Part shown: positions 26,041-34,950 of the stretch, one piece after another | Layout: each line of letters opens with the position of its first letter | Numbering within the stretch: position 1 is the first letter of the stretch | Assembly (NCBI GenBank): GCA_023412915.1 | Contig: JAEZRE010000001.1 | Coordinates: forward strand, 62,001-126,000 | DNA: 64,000 bases | DNA from: Bacillota bacterium | GTDB lineage: Bacteria; Bacillota; Clostridia; Acetivibrionales; DTU013 | Direction of reading: 5' to 3' | Position numbers and translations under genes: made by a program | The notes under the pieces: generated by a model | The model's input: only the letters and a program-made list of their open reading frames with translations | What the model was told of the DNA's origin: nothing | The model's database searches: none

Positions 26041-27387
26041 ATGAGTAACAACTCGCCGTTTTGCCAATTGAATTGCACTTTGGGCTCATTGCTGGGTCCG
26101 GCCGACAACAAAGGAAGCGTCGGTATAATAAGCTCTGACGAAGATTATGTCAGGAGGGTACTGGACAAACCTCTCGGGCTTGATGAGTTTGTAAAATTGA
26201 AGGATTTTGTAGAATACATCGGCGTAACTCAAAATTTTAAAGAGGTCGTTGATTTCTTCAAAGCTCCGAAGGGAGAGACGCCTGCAGGTTTCCGAGTGGA
26301 ATATGCGCTGGAGGGGAACGCTCTCAAAGCCGACCTGGTAAGGGACATCGCATATGACCGGAATGGGGTCAAGAGGCCGACGAACCTGCTGTTCTCCGCA
26401 GATTCCGCAAACCCGTACGAGGTGGCGCCGATAAGCAACCTCCTGGCAAATCTGACCTGCAACCCCGGCATTATATACGATCTATTCATAAACAACCCGA
26501 AAGCCAATATAGGCAATAAGTACAAGACCAGGGACGAGGTCATGGAGGAGATAGGCAGGATCCTTGGACCCGGCGCCGATATAAGCGTCGAACTGAACAA
26601 TCCCTTCTCCGCCTCAGAGCAGGAGATCCTCGAAGAGGCTGCGAAATTCAAGGAGATGCTCTCTAAATACAGGGTCGTAATAAAAGTGCCGCATACAGGT
26701 CCCGTCAACAAGGATAACGTAGGGGAGCTGCTCAGCGGGGATAAGAAATTCCAGAGGCGTTACAGCGACGGCACCACCGGCGATATGTTCAGGGGCCATA
26801 ATCTTGCGCTCATGCTTCACGAACACGGTTACAGGGTCAACTTCACACTGATGTTCGAGCCTTACCAGACAGCGCTGGCGCTCCAGGCAAGGCCGTATTT
26901 CATCAACAGCTTCATAAGGCACAGGGGCACGCACACACATATGATGAAAGGACTCCTGGAAGCTTACAATGCCAGCGGCGAGACGGCTTTCCTGAAACAG
27001 CTTCGCAGCTACATGATCGACACCGATTACTTCTCGGCGAAGGAAACAGAAATAGACTTTTTCAAAGTGAAGGAAACCGCCGAGCTTATTGTTGAACAAA
27101 GAAATGCGGATACTATTGATGGCGCCGACGGTCTCGACGGAGTGAGGCACAACCTCAGGTGGCTTAGACAGGCCAACCTGCCCGATACAAGGCTCATAAT
27201 TTGCAGCATGGAAGGCGAAAGGAACTATCCCGATATCGACAGGCTGTTGACAGAAGAGGAATTCAGGGATATGGTAGGTAAAGTAGTTATAACCGCAGAG
27301 CCCAGCTACCTCGCAAGATTTACCTCAACTCCGCAGGTAGTGGGTTACCAGAGGAGATTTATGAATGCGGCAAACGGGCAAAAGTAA
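26041..27387 (+). CDS. Long transaldolase-family protein (fructose-6-P aldolase-like core)
   Basis: Class I aldolase of the transaldolase family. The start of the barrel is visible near residue 120 as LLFSADSANPYEVAPISNLL then LTCNPGII, which aligns with LYLDTSDVVAVKAL...VTTNPSII of FSA/TalC. The Schiff-base lysine is K215 in RVVIKVPHTGPV. At 448 aa it is about twice as long as FSA (220 aa): an N-terminal extension of about 115 residues and extra C-terminal sequence have no function I recognise. With dhaKL and the hexokinases nearby, cleavage of fructose-6-P (or a related ketose phosphate) to dihydroxyacetone and glyceraldehyde-3-P is an attractive inference. AAAGGGGG precedes the ATG. Confidence 0.75.
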   Translation: MSNNSPFCQLNCTLGSLLGPADNKGSVGIISSDEDYVRRVLDKPLGLDEFVKLKDFVEYIGVTQNFKEVVDFFKAPKGETPAGFRVEYALEGNALKADLVRDIAYDRNGVKRPTNLLFSADSANPYEVAPISNLLANLTCNPGIIYDLFINNPKANIGNKYKTRDEVMEEIGRILGPGADISVELNNPFSASEQEILEEAAKFKEMLSKYRVVIKVPHTGPVNKDNVGELLSGDKKFQRRYSDGTTGDMFRGHNLALMLHEHGYRVNFTLMFEPYQTALALQARPYFINSFIRHRGTHTHMMKGLLEAYNASGETAFLKQLRSYMIDTDYFSAKETEIDFFKVKETAELIVEQRNADTIDGADGLDGVRHNLRWLRQANLPDTRLIICSMEGERNYPDIDRLLTEEEFRDMVGKVVITAEPSYLARFTSTPQVVGYQRRFMNAANGQK

Positions 27388-27404
27388 AAGGAGAATTGTA
27401 TTAG

Positions 27405-28973
27405 ATGTGGCAACCGGCTATTCCGTTTTCTAATGTTTTTATTGCCGCCCTGATTGCGGCGGTGCCTATAATATGGATATTGTTCGGCATGCTGAAGCTT
27501 CAGCTGCCCTCATATAAAACTGGGCTCATAGCACTCGCGGCGGTGGCGCTTTCGGCGCTCCTGATATGGAAAATGCCCGCCGCGCTGCTGGTCCAGTCCG
27601 TCGTGGAAGGTGTGATACTTGGCCTTTTCCCCATCATATGGGTCATATTTGCAGCCATATTCACGTATAACCTCCTGGTAAAGAGCGGCGCAATGGATAA
27701 GATAAAGCGGATGCTTTCCAGCATTTCGACGGACCCAAGGGCGCAGGTAATAATCATAGCGTTTGCCTTCGGAGGCTTCATGGAGGCAACGGCAGGCTTC
27801 GGAACCGCTGTTGCAATCCCTGTGACGATTCTTGTTTCGATGGGCTTTGAGGCTGAGCTTGCAGCTGTATTATGCCTCGTAGCGAATACGGTGCCTGTAG
27901 CCTTCGGAGTTGTCGGAATACCGGTCATAACGCTCGCACAGCTGACAGGGCTGCCGCTTGGAGAAGTTTCGCTCAATACCGCGCTGCAGCTGCTGCCATT
28001 ATCCGTGGTACTTCCTCTGATCCTTGTTGTCATAACTACCGGAAGGATAAGGGATGTAAGGGGAATGCTCCCGGCTATAGCCGTCAGCGGCATCACCTTT
28101 GCGGTAGGCCAGACGCTTATCGCATGGGCCGTGGGTCCTGAACTGGCTGCGGTAGTCGGCTCGTTACTTGCTCTGGCGGCTTCCGTATTGTGCGTCAGGC
28201 TGCAGAGAAACAAAAAAGCGTGGCAGTTTCCGGGACAGATACGGACTGGGGTGGAAAAAGGCCCGAAAATAGGGCTGGCCGAAGGTCTCAAAGCCTGGAG
28301 CCCGTATATATTCATTCTGGTATTCGTACTTGCGACCAGACTTCTGCCCGCTCTGAATTTTCTGAACAAGGCGCCGTTCACTGTAAAGCATCTGTTCTAC
28401 ACCGGTAAGGGCGGATCGCCTATGAGCTTCCAGCTGCTGACCAACCCCGGTACGATCATACTTATAGCGGCTATCCTCGGCGGATTGATCCAAAGGGTCA
28501 GCTTCAAGGATATCCTCTCTGTGGGCTGGATGACGCTGAAGCAGATTACGAAGACCACGGTTACCGTGCTGACGATCATACCTCTCTCGAAGGTAATGGG
28601 CTACAGCGGCATGATCTCAGTGATTTCGACAGGTCTTACGAACGTCACGGGATCGTTCTTCCCGCTCATTTCACCTTTCATAGGAGCCCTGGGAACGTTC
28701 ATAACAGGCAGCGATACTTCCGCCAACGCTTTGTTCGGCGAACTGCAGAAGCAGACGGCGCAGCAGATCGGGAGCAGTCCTGCCTGGCTGGCAGCCGCCA
28801 ATGCGGCGGGCGCAACCATAGGAAAGATGATATCGCCGCAAAGTATAGCAATAGCGGTTTCTGCCCTGGGGCTGCCCGAGCTTGAAGGAAAGATCATGAA
28901 AAGGACTCTGAAATATGCAGTTGTTTTTGTAGTGGTCCTTGGAATAATAGTATATGCGGGCAATATTGGTTGA
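27405..28973 (+). CDS. LctP-family permease (lactate/glycolate type)
   Basis: Integral membrane transporter of the L-lactate permease family, 522 aa with roughly 12-13 hydrophobic helices. Family motifs include GGFMEATAGFGTAVAIP (about 124-140), FITGSDTSANALFG and AANAAGATIGKMISPQSIAIA near the C-terminus. It probably moves a small 2-hydroxy acid such as lactate or glycolate with protons. It follows the transaldolase gene by 17 bp and is likely co-transcribed, so its substrate may be an end product or precursor of that pathway; this link is inferred. Confidence 0.88.
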   Translation: MWQPAIPFSNVFIAALIAAVPIIWILFGMLKLQLPSYKTGLIALAAVALSALLIWKMPAALLVQSVVEGVILGLFPIIWVIFAAIFTYNLLVKSGAMDKIKRMLSSISTDPRAQVIIIAFAFGGFMEATAGFGTAVAIPVTILVSMGFEAELAAVLCLVANTVPVAFGVVGIPVITLAQLTGLPLGEVSLNTALQLLPLSVVLPLILVVITTGRIRDVRGMLPAIAVSGITFAVGQTLIAWAVGPELAAVVGSLLALAASVLCVRLQRNKKAWQFPGQIRTGVEKGPKIGLAEGLKAWSPYIFILVFVLATRLLPALNFLNKAPFTVKHLFYTGKGGSPMSFQLLTNPGTIILIAAILGGLIQRVSFKDILSVGWMTLKQITKTTVTVLTIIPLSKVMGYSGMISVISTGLTNVTGSFFPLISPFIGALGTFITGSDTSANALFGELQKQTAQQIGSSPAWLAAANAAGATIGKMISPQSIAIAVSALGLPELEGKIMKRTLKYAVVFVVVLGIIVYAGNIG

Positions 28974-29089
28974 CGGTCATCAGCCGGCGTATTGACATGC
29001 GCCGGCTGTAAAAGCATAATATTGATTGCGCAGCATTATATGCATGCAAGCCTCGTAATTTCGTCCGGGTTAAGCATGGGGGATATTGA

Positions 29090-30589
29090 ATGATCAAAGT
29101 TATGATCGTGGAAGATGTAGACATCATACGCGAGGATGTCAAAGGGCTGATCAACTGGCAGGAACACGGTTTTCAGGTGATAGCCGAAGCCAGAAACGGC
29201 GAGATGGGTCTTGAAATGTTCAGGAAGCACAAGCCGGACATCGTCATCACCGATATAAGGATGCCCGTCATGACCGGCCTCGATATGATACAGGAGATAC
29301 AGAAGACCGACAAGGACACGCAGTTCATTCTCTTAACGGACTACGGCGAGTTTGAGTATGCAAAAAAGGCCATGTATCTGGACGTTCATTCTTATCTGCT
29401 GAAATATGAACTGGACGATGACATACTGCTTCGAGAACTCGAAAAAGTGCGCGCAACCGTTGAAAGACAACGTAACATAAACAGGATCACGAAATCGGAA
29501 TATCTCAAGTATTGGCTAATCCACGGCAAACAGGCAACTGACGATACCCAGAGCTTTTTCGGCTGGTACGGCCACTGCTCCCTGATCGTAGTGGAGGCAA
29601 AGGGTTTCGACCGCAAGTCGTCCGAACTGTATAACAGCCTGCGGGAACAGCTGAATTCCGAGACTCAGATTTATGAATTCGAATATATAGAAATGACCCC
29701 GCAGGAGCATGTAATATTTTTAAAGGTATCCGAAAGCTTCAGCGAGTTGAAAAGCATGAACTATATCAGGACGTTCGCAAGCCACCTGCAGACAGTGTTC
29801 AGAGAGACCTGCTCAGTGGAGACGGCTGTGGCGGTGGGCTCATATATATACGGCACGAGCGATGTAGCCGACGCTTACAGGAAGACAAAAAAACTCTTGC
29901 AGCAGAAAGTCTTTTATCCTAAAAGCTGCATTATAGATTCTTCCCCGCAGGAACCTGCGGCTACCCAAAAAGAGGAGGTTGCGCAGCTCTTGAAGGCTAT
30001 CAGATCCAACATTCAAAGCCTCAATGCCAACGAACTGCACGATCAGATACCCAATCTTTTTACAGGCCTTCTGCGCGGGATCAAAAGTACCGAACTGCTT
30101 GAAAACAGCGTCAGGGAACTTACCTTTGCGATCGCCAGCCGCAGCGGGCAGGGAAAAACGGACAACCTGGGCGAAGTGCTCGACGAGATCCTGGACTCCG
30201 TCCGCAATTACAACGTTTATGTGCTTGCCGAGCTCTTCGACAAGGCGATAGAAATGCTGGGCGCCGATTTCGGCACACGGTATTCCAAGCGCGTCAATAC
30301 CATCATAAAATACATTGCCGAGCATTACGGCGATGACATCAGCCTCTATGACCTTTCAAAGGAACTGGATCTCAGCGTGATTTACATCAGCCAGTTATTC
30401 AAGAAGGAAGTGGGCATTACCTTCTCCGCATATCTGACAAAGGTCAGGATCGAAAAGGCGATCGAGCTGCTCGGGACCGGACGTTACAAGGTTTACGAAG
30501 TGAGCAAAATGGTCGGCTACCAGACGGTCCAGTATTTCAGCAATATATTCAAAAAGGAAACAGGCAAAAAACCGGGTGATTTCTGTTAA
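29090..30589 (+). CDS. YesN-like response regulator, REC plus AraC domain
   Basis: Regulator of 499 aa: receiver domain with E8/D9 and phosphoacceptor D55 (IVITDIRMP), a middle region, and a C-terminal AraC domain (about 400-497: YGDDISLYDLSKELDLSVIYISQLFKKEVGITF...GYQTVQYFSNIFKKETGKKPGDF). The residue after the receiver active-site strand reads LLTDYGEFEYAKKA, normal for the family. No kinase gene is adjacent; the only unpaired YesM-type kinase in the window is 4.4 kb downstream at 34951, beyond a GH2-hexokinase pair. GGGGGAT precedes the ATG. Confidence 0.9.
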   Translation: MIKVMIVEDVDIIREDVKGLINWQEHGFQVIAEARNGEMGLEMFRKHKPDIVITDIRMPVMTGLDMIQEIQKTDKDTQFILLTDYGEFEYAKKAMYLDVHSYLLKYELDDDILLRELEKVRATVERQRNINRITKSEYLKYWLIHGKQATDDTQSFFGWYGHCSLIVVEAKGFDRKSSELYNSLREQLNSETQIYEFEYIEMTPQEHVIFLKVSESFSELKSMNYIRTFASHLQTVFRETCSVETAVAVGSYIYGTSDVADAYRKTKKLLQQKVFYPKSCIIDSSPQEPAATQKEEVAQLLKAIRSNIQSLNANELHDQIPNLFTGLLRGIKSTELLENSVRELTFAIASRSGQGKTDNLGEVLDEILDSVRNYNVYVLAELFDKAIEMLGADFGTRYSKRVNTIIKYIAEHYGDDISLYDLSKELDLSVIYISQLFKKEVGITFSAYLTKVRIEKAIELLGTGRYKVYEVSKMVGYQTVQYFSNIFKKETGKKPGDFC

Positions 30590-30706
30590 GGGTCGGATGA
30601 AATATCACTTCCGATTCAAGTTATATTTCAACGATCTCTAAGGGTCGGCTTATTAAGCCGTCGGAAGCGGAGGGCTCTTGCGCAGCCGGCATAGGAGTGC
30701 CTCGTA

Positions 30707-30735
30707 TTGACTGAGTCCGGGTGTTGTGCTATATT
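30707..30735 (+). promoter_or_regulatory. sigmaA promoter of the GH2-hexokinase pair
   Basis: TTGACT (30707-30712), 17-bp spacer, TATATT (30730-30735), about 130 bp upstream of the GH2 start. Confidence 0.65.
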
Positions 30736-30739
30736 TTAC

Positions 30740-30749
30740 TGTATATACA
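30740..30749. promoter_or_regulatory. Operator O4 (candidate GntR/UTRA site)
   Basis: Perfect TGTATATACA, 4 bp after the -10 box. Like O2 it continues as (A/C)AGTAA(A/G)TACA-like sequence. Two copies of TATATAGAGTT follow within 30 bp. Confidence 0.75.
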
Positions 30750-30863
30750 AGTAAATACATATATAGAGTTTAATTATTCTATATAGAGTTATAAAAATAA
30801 ACGGCATGCCAAAAATATAAAAGGTAATGCATCGCTTCAGGAGTACATTTACGGAGGTATAAG

Positions 30864-33362
30864 ATGAAAAATACTGTAATACTCAAAGAAGGATGGTCGA
30901 TCAGAAAAATTGATCCGGCAGAAAGGCTTGACGAGAAGCAGATAGCGGAATATTCCGCGGGAAGCAACGGCGAGCTGTCTGCCGTGATGCCCGCCCAGGT
31001 CCATGAAATATTGCTGCGGTATGGCAAGATAGAAGACCCGATAGTCCTGGGCAATACCGAAAAATGCCTATGGGTGTCCGAATCCGACTGGATATACAAA
31101 TGCGAATTCAATACGACAAAAGCGGGCAAGAGGCAGTACCTGGACTTCAAAGGACTCGACACGCTGGCGGACATTTATCTGAACGGCAGGCATATCGCCA
31201 GCCATAACGATATGTATATTCCGCTCAGGGTGGAGGTGACAGAGACCCTGAAGGATACCAATACGCTTCTCGTCCATTTCCACTCGCCCCAGGAATATCT
31301 CAGGCATCACAGCTGTGCTGCGATAGACAGCGGCAAGGTGGCAAAGCATAAATTACTCAGGAAGCCCGTGCATGATTTTATAGATTTCCTTGGTACCAAG
31401 CCTTATTTCACCAATATAGGCATATTCGACGACGTCCTTCTCGAGACTGCGGAGGAAAGCGAGCTCGTATATGCCGACATACAGGCGAAGCTCAGTGATG
31501 ATTACAAGAATGGTATTTTGCAGATAACTGCAGACGGTCTGGGCAGGCTCGAAAACGGTTCGTTGGAGATCACTGTCACTGCGCCCGACGGTATGGTTTG
31601 CGGCAAGCTGTCGGTGAACCTCGGAAAAACCGGGGCGGACGAATGGTCGAAGAATGCCCGGCTTTCAATTGAGGGACCAGCCCTTTGGTGGCCGCGTACT
31701 CTCGGCGGACAGCCTCTCTACAAGGTGGAGGTCGGTTTGACGGACAACGGTGTTCTGACGGATAAGGTTGTAAAGAACATAGGTTTCAGAAAGATAGAAA
31801 TGGGCGAACCTTTTGATTTCACCATAAACGGGAAGCCTTTAAAGCTCTGGGGGGCGAATTTGGCGCCGACGCAGAGGATAACCAACGTATGGAGCAGCAG
31901 GATCGCAAATACTCTTCTGGACATGGTTGAAAACGCCAACATGAATATCGTAAGGGTATGGGGCGAGGGTGTTCCGTATCCCGACGAACTATATGATGAA
32001 GCGGACAAGAGAGGTCTCCTGCTCTGGCAGGAATTCTACATGAGTTACGGAATGCATCCCGATGATGAGTGGTACAAGGAGCTGTGCAGGAAGGAAGCCG
32101 AATATGTCATAAAGAGACTTAAAAATCGCGCTTCGGTCCTGATGTGGTGCGGTGGCAACGAGACCTCGATGAGCGTGCAATACGACCACCCGGGCGAGAA
32201 ATGCTACGGTGACGAGATATATCTTGAAGACTATAAGAAAATATGCGAAAGATTGGATCCGGACAGGTACTATCACCCGACTTCACCCTACGGAGGCGCT
32301 TTTGCAAACAGTCCGCGCAGCGGCGACACCCATGGGTATACTCATATCTGGTACGTACCGGGAGCCGATTACCCGGTATTCTTATCCGAGAATACAAGGG
32401 TCTCGACGCCTGCCCTGAAAAGCATGAAAAGATATATGGGTGATAAACTATGGCCTGACGGCTATACGCCAATGGTGAGAAACCACCAGGAGCCTCCGAT
32501 GCCTGAAACCTGGATCGAGCGTGCTCCCGGGGGCGTATGGGAACGAACCAAGAATTTTGAGAAGTTCTATGACGCCGATAATCCGGAAGATCTGATATAC
32601 AGGCTGAGCTCGGCGCACACCCAGCACATAAGGGAAACGGCTGAAAGGTCGAGAAGGGGCAGGCCGGCATACGACGCTTCCAGTGAAAGAATCTGCAAGG
32701 GGCATACCGTGTGGAAGCTGAATGAACCGTATCCGGCGTTCTATTCTAGCATGATAGACTATTACCTCGAGCCGAATATGCCGTACTATGCGTTAAGACG
32801 GGCAAACGAACCTGTAATGCTGTCATTTGACGTAGGTAACGACATATACCTGTGGATCGTGAATGACAGTGCCGATATGGCGGGAGGAACGGTAGTCTGC
32901 GATCTGTTCAATCCGAGGACCAACTCTGTGATAAAGGAAATCAGGAGGGAAGTCACCGTATCGCCCGACGAATCCAAGGTCATTTTCAGGCTCGACGAAT
33001 TCGGACAGTTCAGGCGTGAGAATTTCCTCTATGCAAGGCTTGAGGATAAAAACGGGAATGTCATCGCCAGAACCAACGATTATGTAGACGGCGAGCGCTA
33101 TCTGTACTTCCCCGAAGCGGCGCTTGAATTGCGGCAGGAGGGCGAAGAACTCATAATAACATCTGATAAATTCGCAAGGTGCATTGAGCTGTCGGGCAAT
33201 GATAACGGAGATGAGTTCGGCTGGTTCTTCCAGGACAATTATTTTGACCTGATGCCCTGGGAAACCAAGAGGGTCAAGGTACTTGGAAAACACAGCAAGG
33301 GCCTTGTCACGGCCAAAGCCCGGTTTTCTTCGCACAGGGCTGATATACAGTTCAAAAAGTAA
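30864..33362 (+). CDS. Glycoside hydrolase family 2, beta-mannosidase-like (copy 1)
   Basis: Retaining exo-glycosidase of 832 aa with the GH2 layout: sugar-binding jelly roll (about 1-190, FKGLDTLADIYLNGRHI), beta-sandwich, TIM barrel and C-terminal beta domains. The acid/base is E433 in MWCGGNET; E509 in VFLSENTRVS is the probable nucleophile, where beta-mannosidases usually have SEFG. No signal peptide, so it is intracellular. GGAGG precedes the ATG. Two paralogues lie at 40002 and 43467. Specificity (mannoside, glucosaminide or other) cannot be told. It is paired with a hexokinase-like gene under operator O4. Confidence 0.85.
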   Translation: MKNTVILKEGWSIRKIDPAERLDEKQIAEYSAGSNGELSAVMPAQVHEILLRYGKIEDPIVLGNTEKCLWVSESDWIYKCEFNTTKAGKRQYLDFKGLDTLADIYLNGRHIASHNDMYIPLRVEVTETLKDTNTLLVHFHSPQEYLRHHSCAAIDSGKVAKHKLLRKPVHDFIDFLGTKPYFTNIGIFDDVLLETAEESELVYADIQAKLSDDYKNGILQITADGLGRLENGSLEITVTAPDGMVCGKLSVNLGKTGADEWSKNARLSIEGPALWWPRTLGGQPLYKVEVGLTDNGVLTDKVVKNIGFRKIEMGEPFDFTINGKPLKLWGANLAPTQRITNVWSSRIANTLLDMVENANMNIVRVWGEGVPYPDELYDEADKRGLLLWQEFYMSYGMHPDDEWYKELCRKEAEYVIKRLKNRASVLMWCGGNETSMSVQYDHPGEKCYGDEIYLEDYKKICERLDPDRYYHPTSPYGGAFANSPRSGDTHGYTHIWYVPGADYPVFLSENTRVSTPALKSMKRYMGDKLWPDGYTPMVRNHQEPPMPETWIERAPGGVWERTKNFEKFYDADNPEDLIYRLSSAHTQHIRETAERSRRGRPAYDASSERICKGHTVWKLNEPYPAFYSSMIDYYLEPNMPYYALRRANEPVMLSFDVGNDIYLWIVNDSADMAGGTVVCDLFNPRTNSVIKEIRREVTVSPDESKVIFRLDEFGQFRRENFLYARLEDKNGNVIARTNDYVDGERYLYFPEAALELRQEGEELIITSDKFARCIELSGNDNGDEFGWFFQDNYFDLMPWETKRVKVLGKHSKGLVTAKARFSSHRADIQFKK

Positions 33363-33405
33363 GCAGCAGACAAAAGCTGTTGACGGTAAAAGGGGGCAGA
33401 AGGCT

Positions 33406-34743
33406 ATGAAGGATTTGATCGCCAGGCTGGGGGTGGATCCCGACAGGGATCTCAAAAGGCTTCTGGAAGCTATAAACAATAACAGGGTCTCTATATTGCC
33501 CACCGGCATGGAAAGGCATTTTGAGATAGCCAGACTGAAGCCGGCCGGGTTCAGGGACCACGATACCGTGCTCGGCATTTCGATAGGCGGTTCGAACACG
33601 AAGGTAATCCTGGCTTCAATGAAAGCCGGCAGGCTTGTCATCCATCATCTTGCCGCCAGGGCTAATCCCCTGTCGAAGACGCACTATACCGATTACTTCG
33701 ACCGCCTTTTGTTTGAAGATAAGGTAATCAGGGAATACATGAGTAATTCCAAAGACCTTTGCGTCGGCATATCCGTGGCTGTTCCCGTTATTGACGGAGT
33801 CCCGTTCCACAGGAACAAGATACCTACGATAGAAGGCCTGATTGCGCGTGATTATGAAAGAGATGCGGCAACACATAATATAAATGAAAACATGCGTGCA
33901 TACCTGAAGGCGAGAGGCGTTAGCGTAAGATCGCTGTTCTGCCAGTTCGATTCCATAGTGGCAAACTATGGGGGAGCATCGCTTTGCGAGCTCGGACACG
34001 ATGAAAAGACGATGCTGCTTGTCTGCGGAACCGGGCTGGCGGCCGCCATAGAACAGCATACGGTCTCTATCGGGATGGCCGACGTATTCGACAAAACTCT
34101 CGACGATGATACGCTATTGCCTTATGACCTAACCGAAGGGCACCAATACCAATATTCAATTGCGGGGAAAGGCCTCTATGGCCTTATGGAGAGGGCTGTC
34201 AGACTAAGGGCGCGCGAAGCGGCTTCGAAGCTGCAAATGTTCGATCCCGCGGTTTATTTCAAAACGGCCTACGATACCAGGTCGGTAGTAGAGCTGTGGG
34301 AAAGTACTCTTGGACACGGGATCCCGGGAAAAACGAAGGAAATATTGGATGAGGCCGGTTCCGGTGCGTTTTTTGAGCTGCAGGAAATTGCGTCCGCAAT
34401 AGTGGAGCGCGCAGTAACGGGGCTCGCAAACTGTGTGGCGGCGGCGATCCATGCGGATTCCTCCGCCGGCGGAAAACCGCATACCGTGTTTTTCGAAGGA
34501 AGTATTGCCTTGAACGAGTATATTCTGCCGAGGATCAAAAACGCGATCATCAAACGGATCGACTCGAGCACTGCGTATACTGAATTGAGTATTCCCAGGC
34601 CTCCGGAGCCTTTGCTTTGCAAGACCCCGACGCCCGTTGTTTCAGATAATGCGGGAATTTCGGAAAAGGAACTGCAGCAGGTAGACCTGACTGTAAAGGG
34701 CGCCGTAACCTCGGCTATCGCCGAAGATATCCTTAAAGCCTGA
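33406..34743 (+). CDS. Hexokinase-family sugar kinase (copy 2)
   Basis: Paralogue of the kinase at 21674, 445 aa. Phosphate-binding IGGSNTK at residues 60-66, VAVPVIDGVPFHRNKIPTIEG, and the adenosine motif VCGTGLAAA. I start it at the ATG at 33406, preceded by AAAAGGGGGCAG; the longer in-frame start at 33283 lies inside the GH2 gene. It is 43 bp downstream of the GH2 gene and should phosphorylate the monosaccharide that enzyme releases. Which hexose is not known. Confidence 0.82.
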   Translation: MKDLIARLGVDPDRDLKRLLEAINNNRVSILPTGMERHFEIARLKPAGFRDHDTVLGISIGGSNTKVILASMKAGRLVIHHLAARANPLSKTHYTDYFDRLLFEDKVIREYMSNSKDLCVGISVAVPVIDGVPFHRNKIPTIEGLIARDYERDAATHNINENMRAYLKARGVSVRSLFCQFDSIVANYGGASLCELGHDEKTMLLVCGTGLAAAIEQHTVSIGMADVFDKTLDDDTLLPYDLTEGHQYQYSIAGKGLYGLMERAVRLRAREAASKLQMFDPAVYFKTAYDTRSVVELWESTLGHGIPGKTKEILDEAGSGAFFELQEIASAIVERAVTGLANCVAAAIHADSSAGGKPHTVFFEGSIALNEYILPRIKNAIIKRIDSSTAYTELSIPRPPEPLLCKTPTPVVSDNAGISEKELQQVDLTVKGAVTSAIAEDILKA

Positions 34744-34950
34744 TCTGTGATTAAAGAGCCAGCCAGATACTGCCGGTACCAAAACCAAGCTTTGTGTGGT
34801 ACACTATAGGTTAACCCAAGTCCGGGGCGAAAGCTCCGGGCGCCTGCATTGCCGCACATTGTAAAGGTATGGTACCTGCAGTAACTCTATTTATGACCGT
34901 ATACATAATCTTATTTTTGTTTATGTACAGTTATGGGGGAGATGACGGCA

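Noticed and set aside
26041..27387. Sulfofructose (sulfoquinovose) transaldolase
   Set aside because: Considered because that enzyme is also transaldolase-like, but no sulfo-sugar isomerase, sulfolactaldehyde dehydrogenase or sulfonate exporter is recognisable around it.
30587..30648. Direct repeat TAAGGGTCGG (30587-30596 and 30639-30648)
   Set aside because: Only two short copies 52 bp apart, with no regular spacing or further copies; not enough for a repeat array.
34822..34839. CCGGGGC-GAAA-GCTCCGG hairpin before the YesM-like kinase
   Set aside because: A stable GNRA-type hairpin, but no T run and no wider conserved fold, so neither terminator nor riboswitch can be supported.
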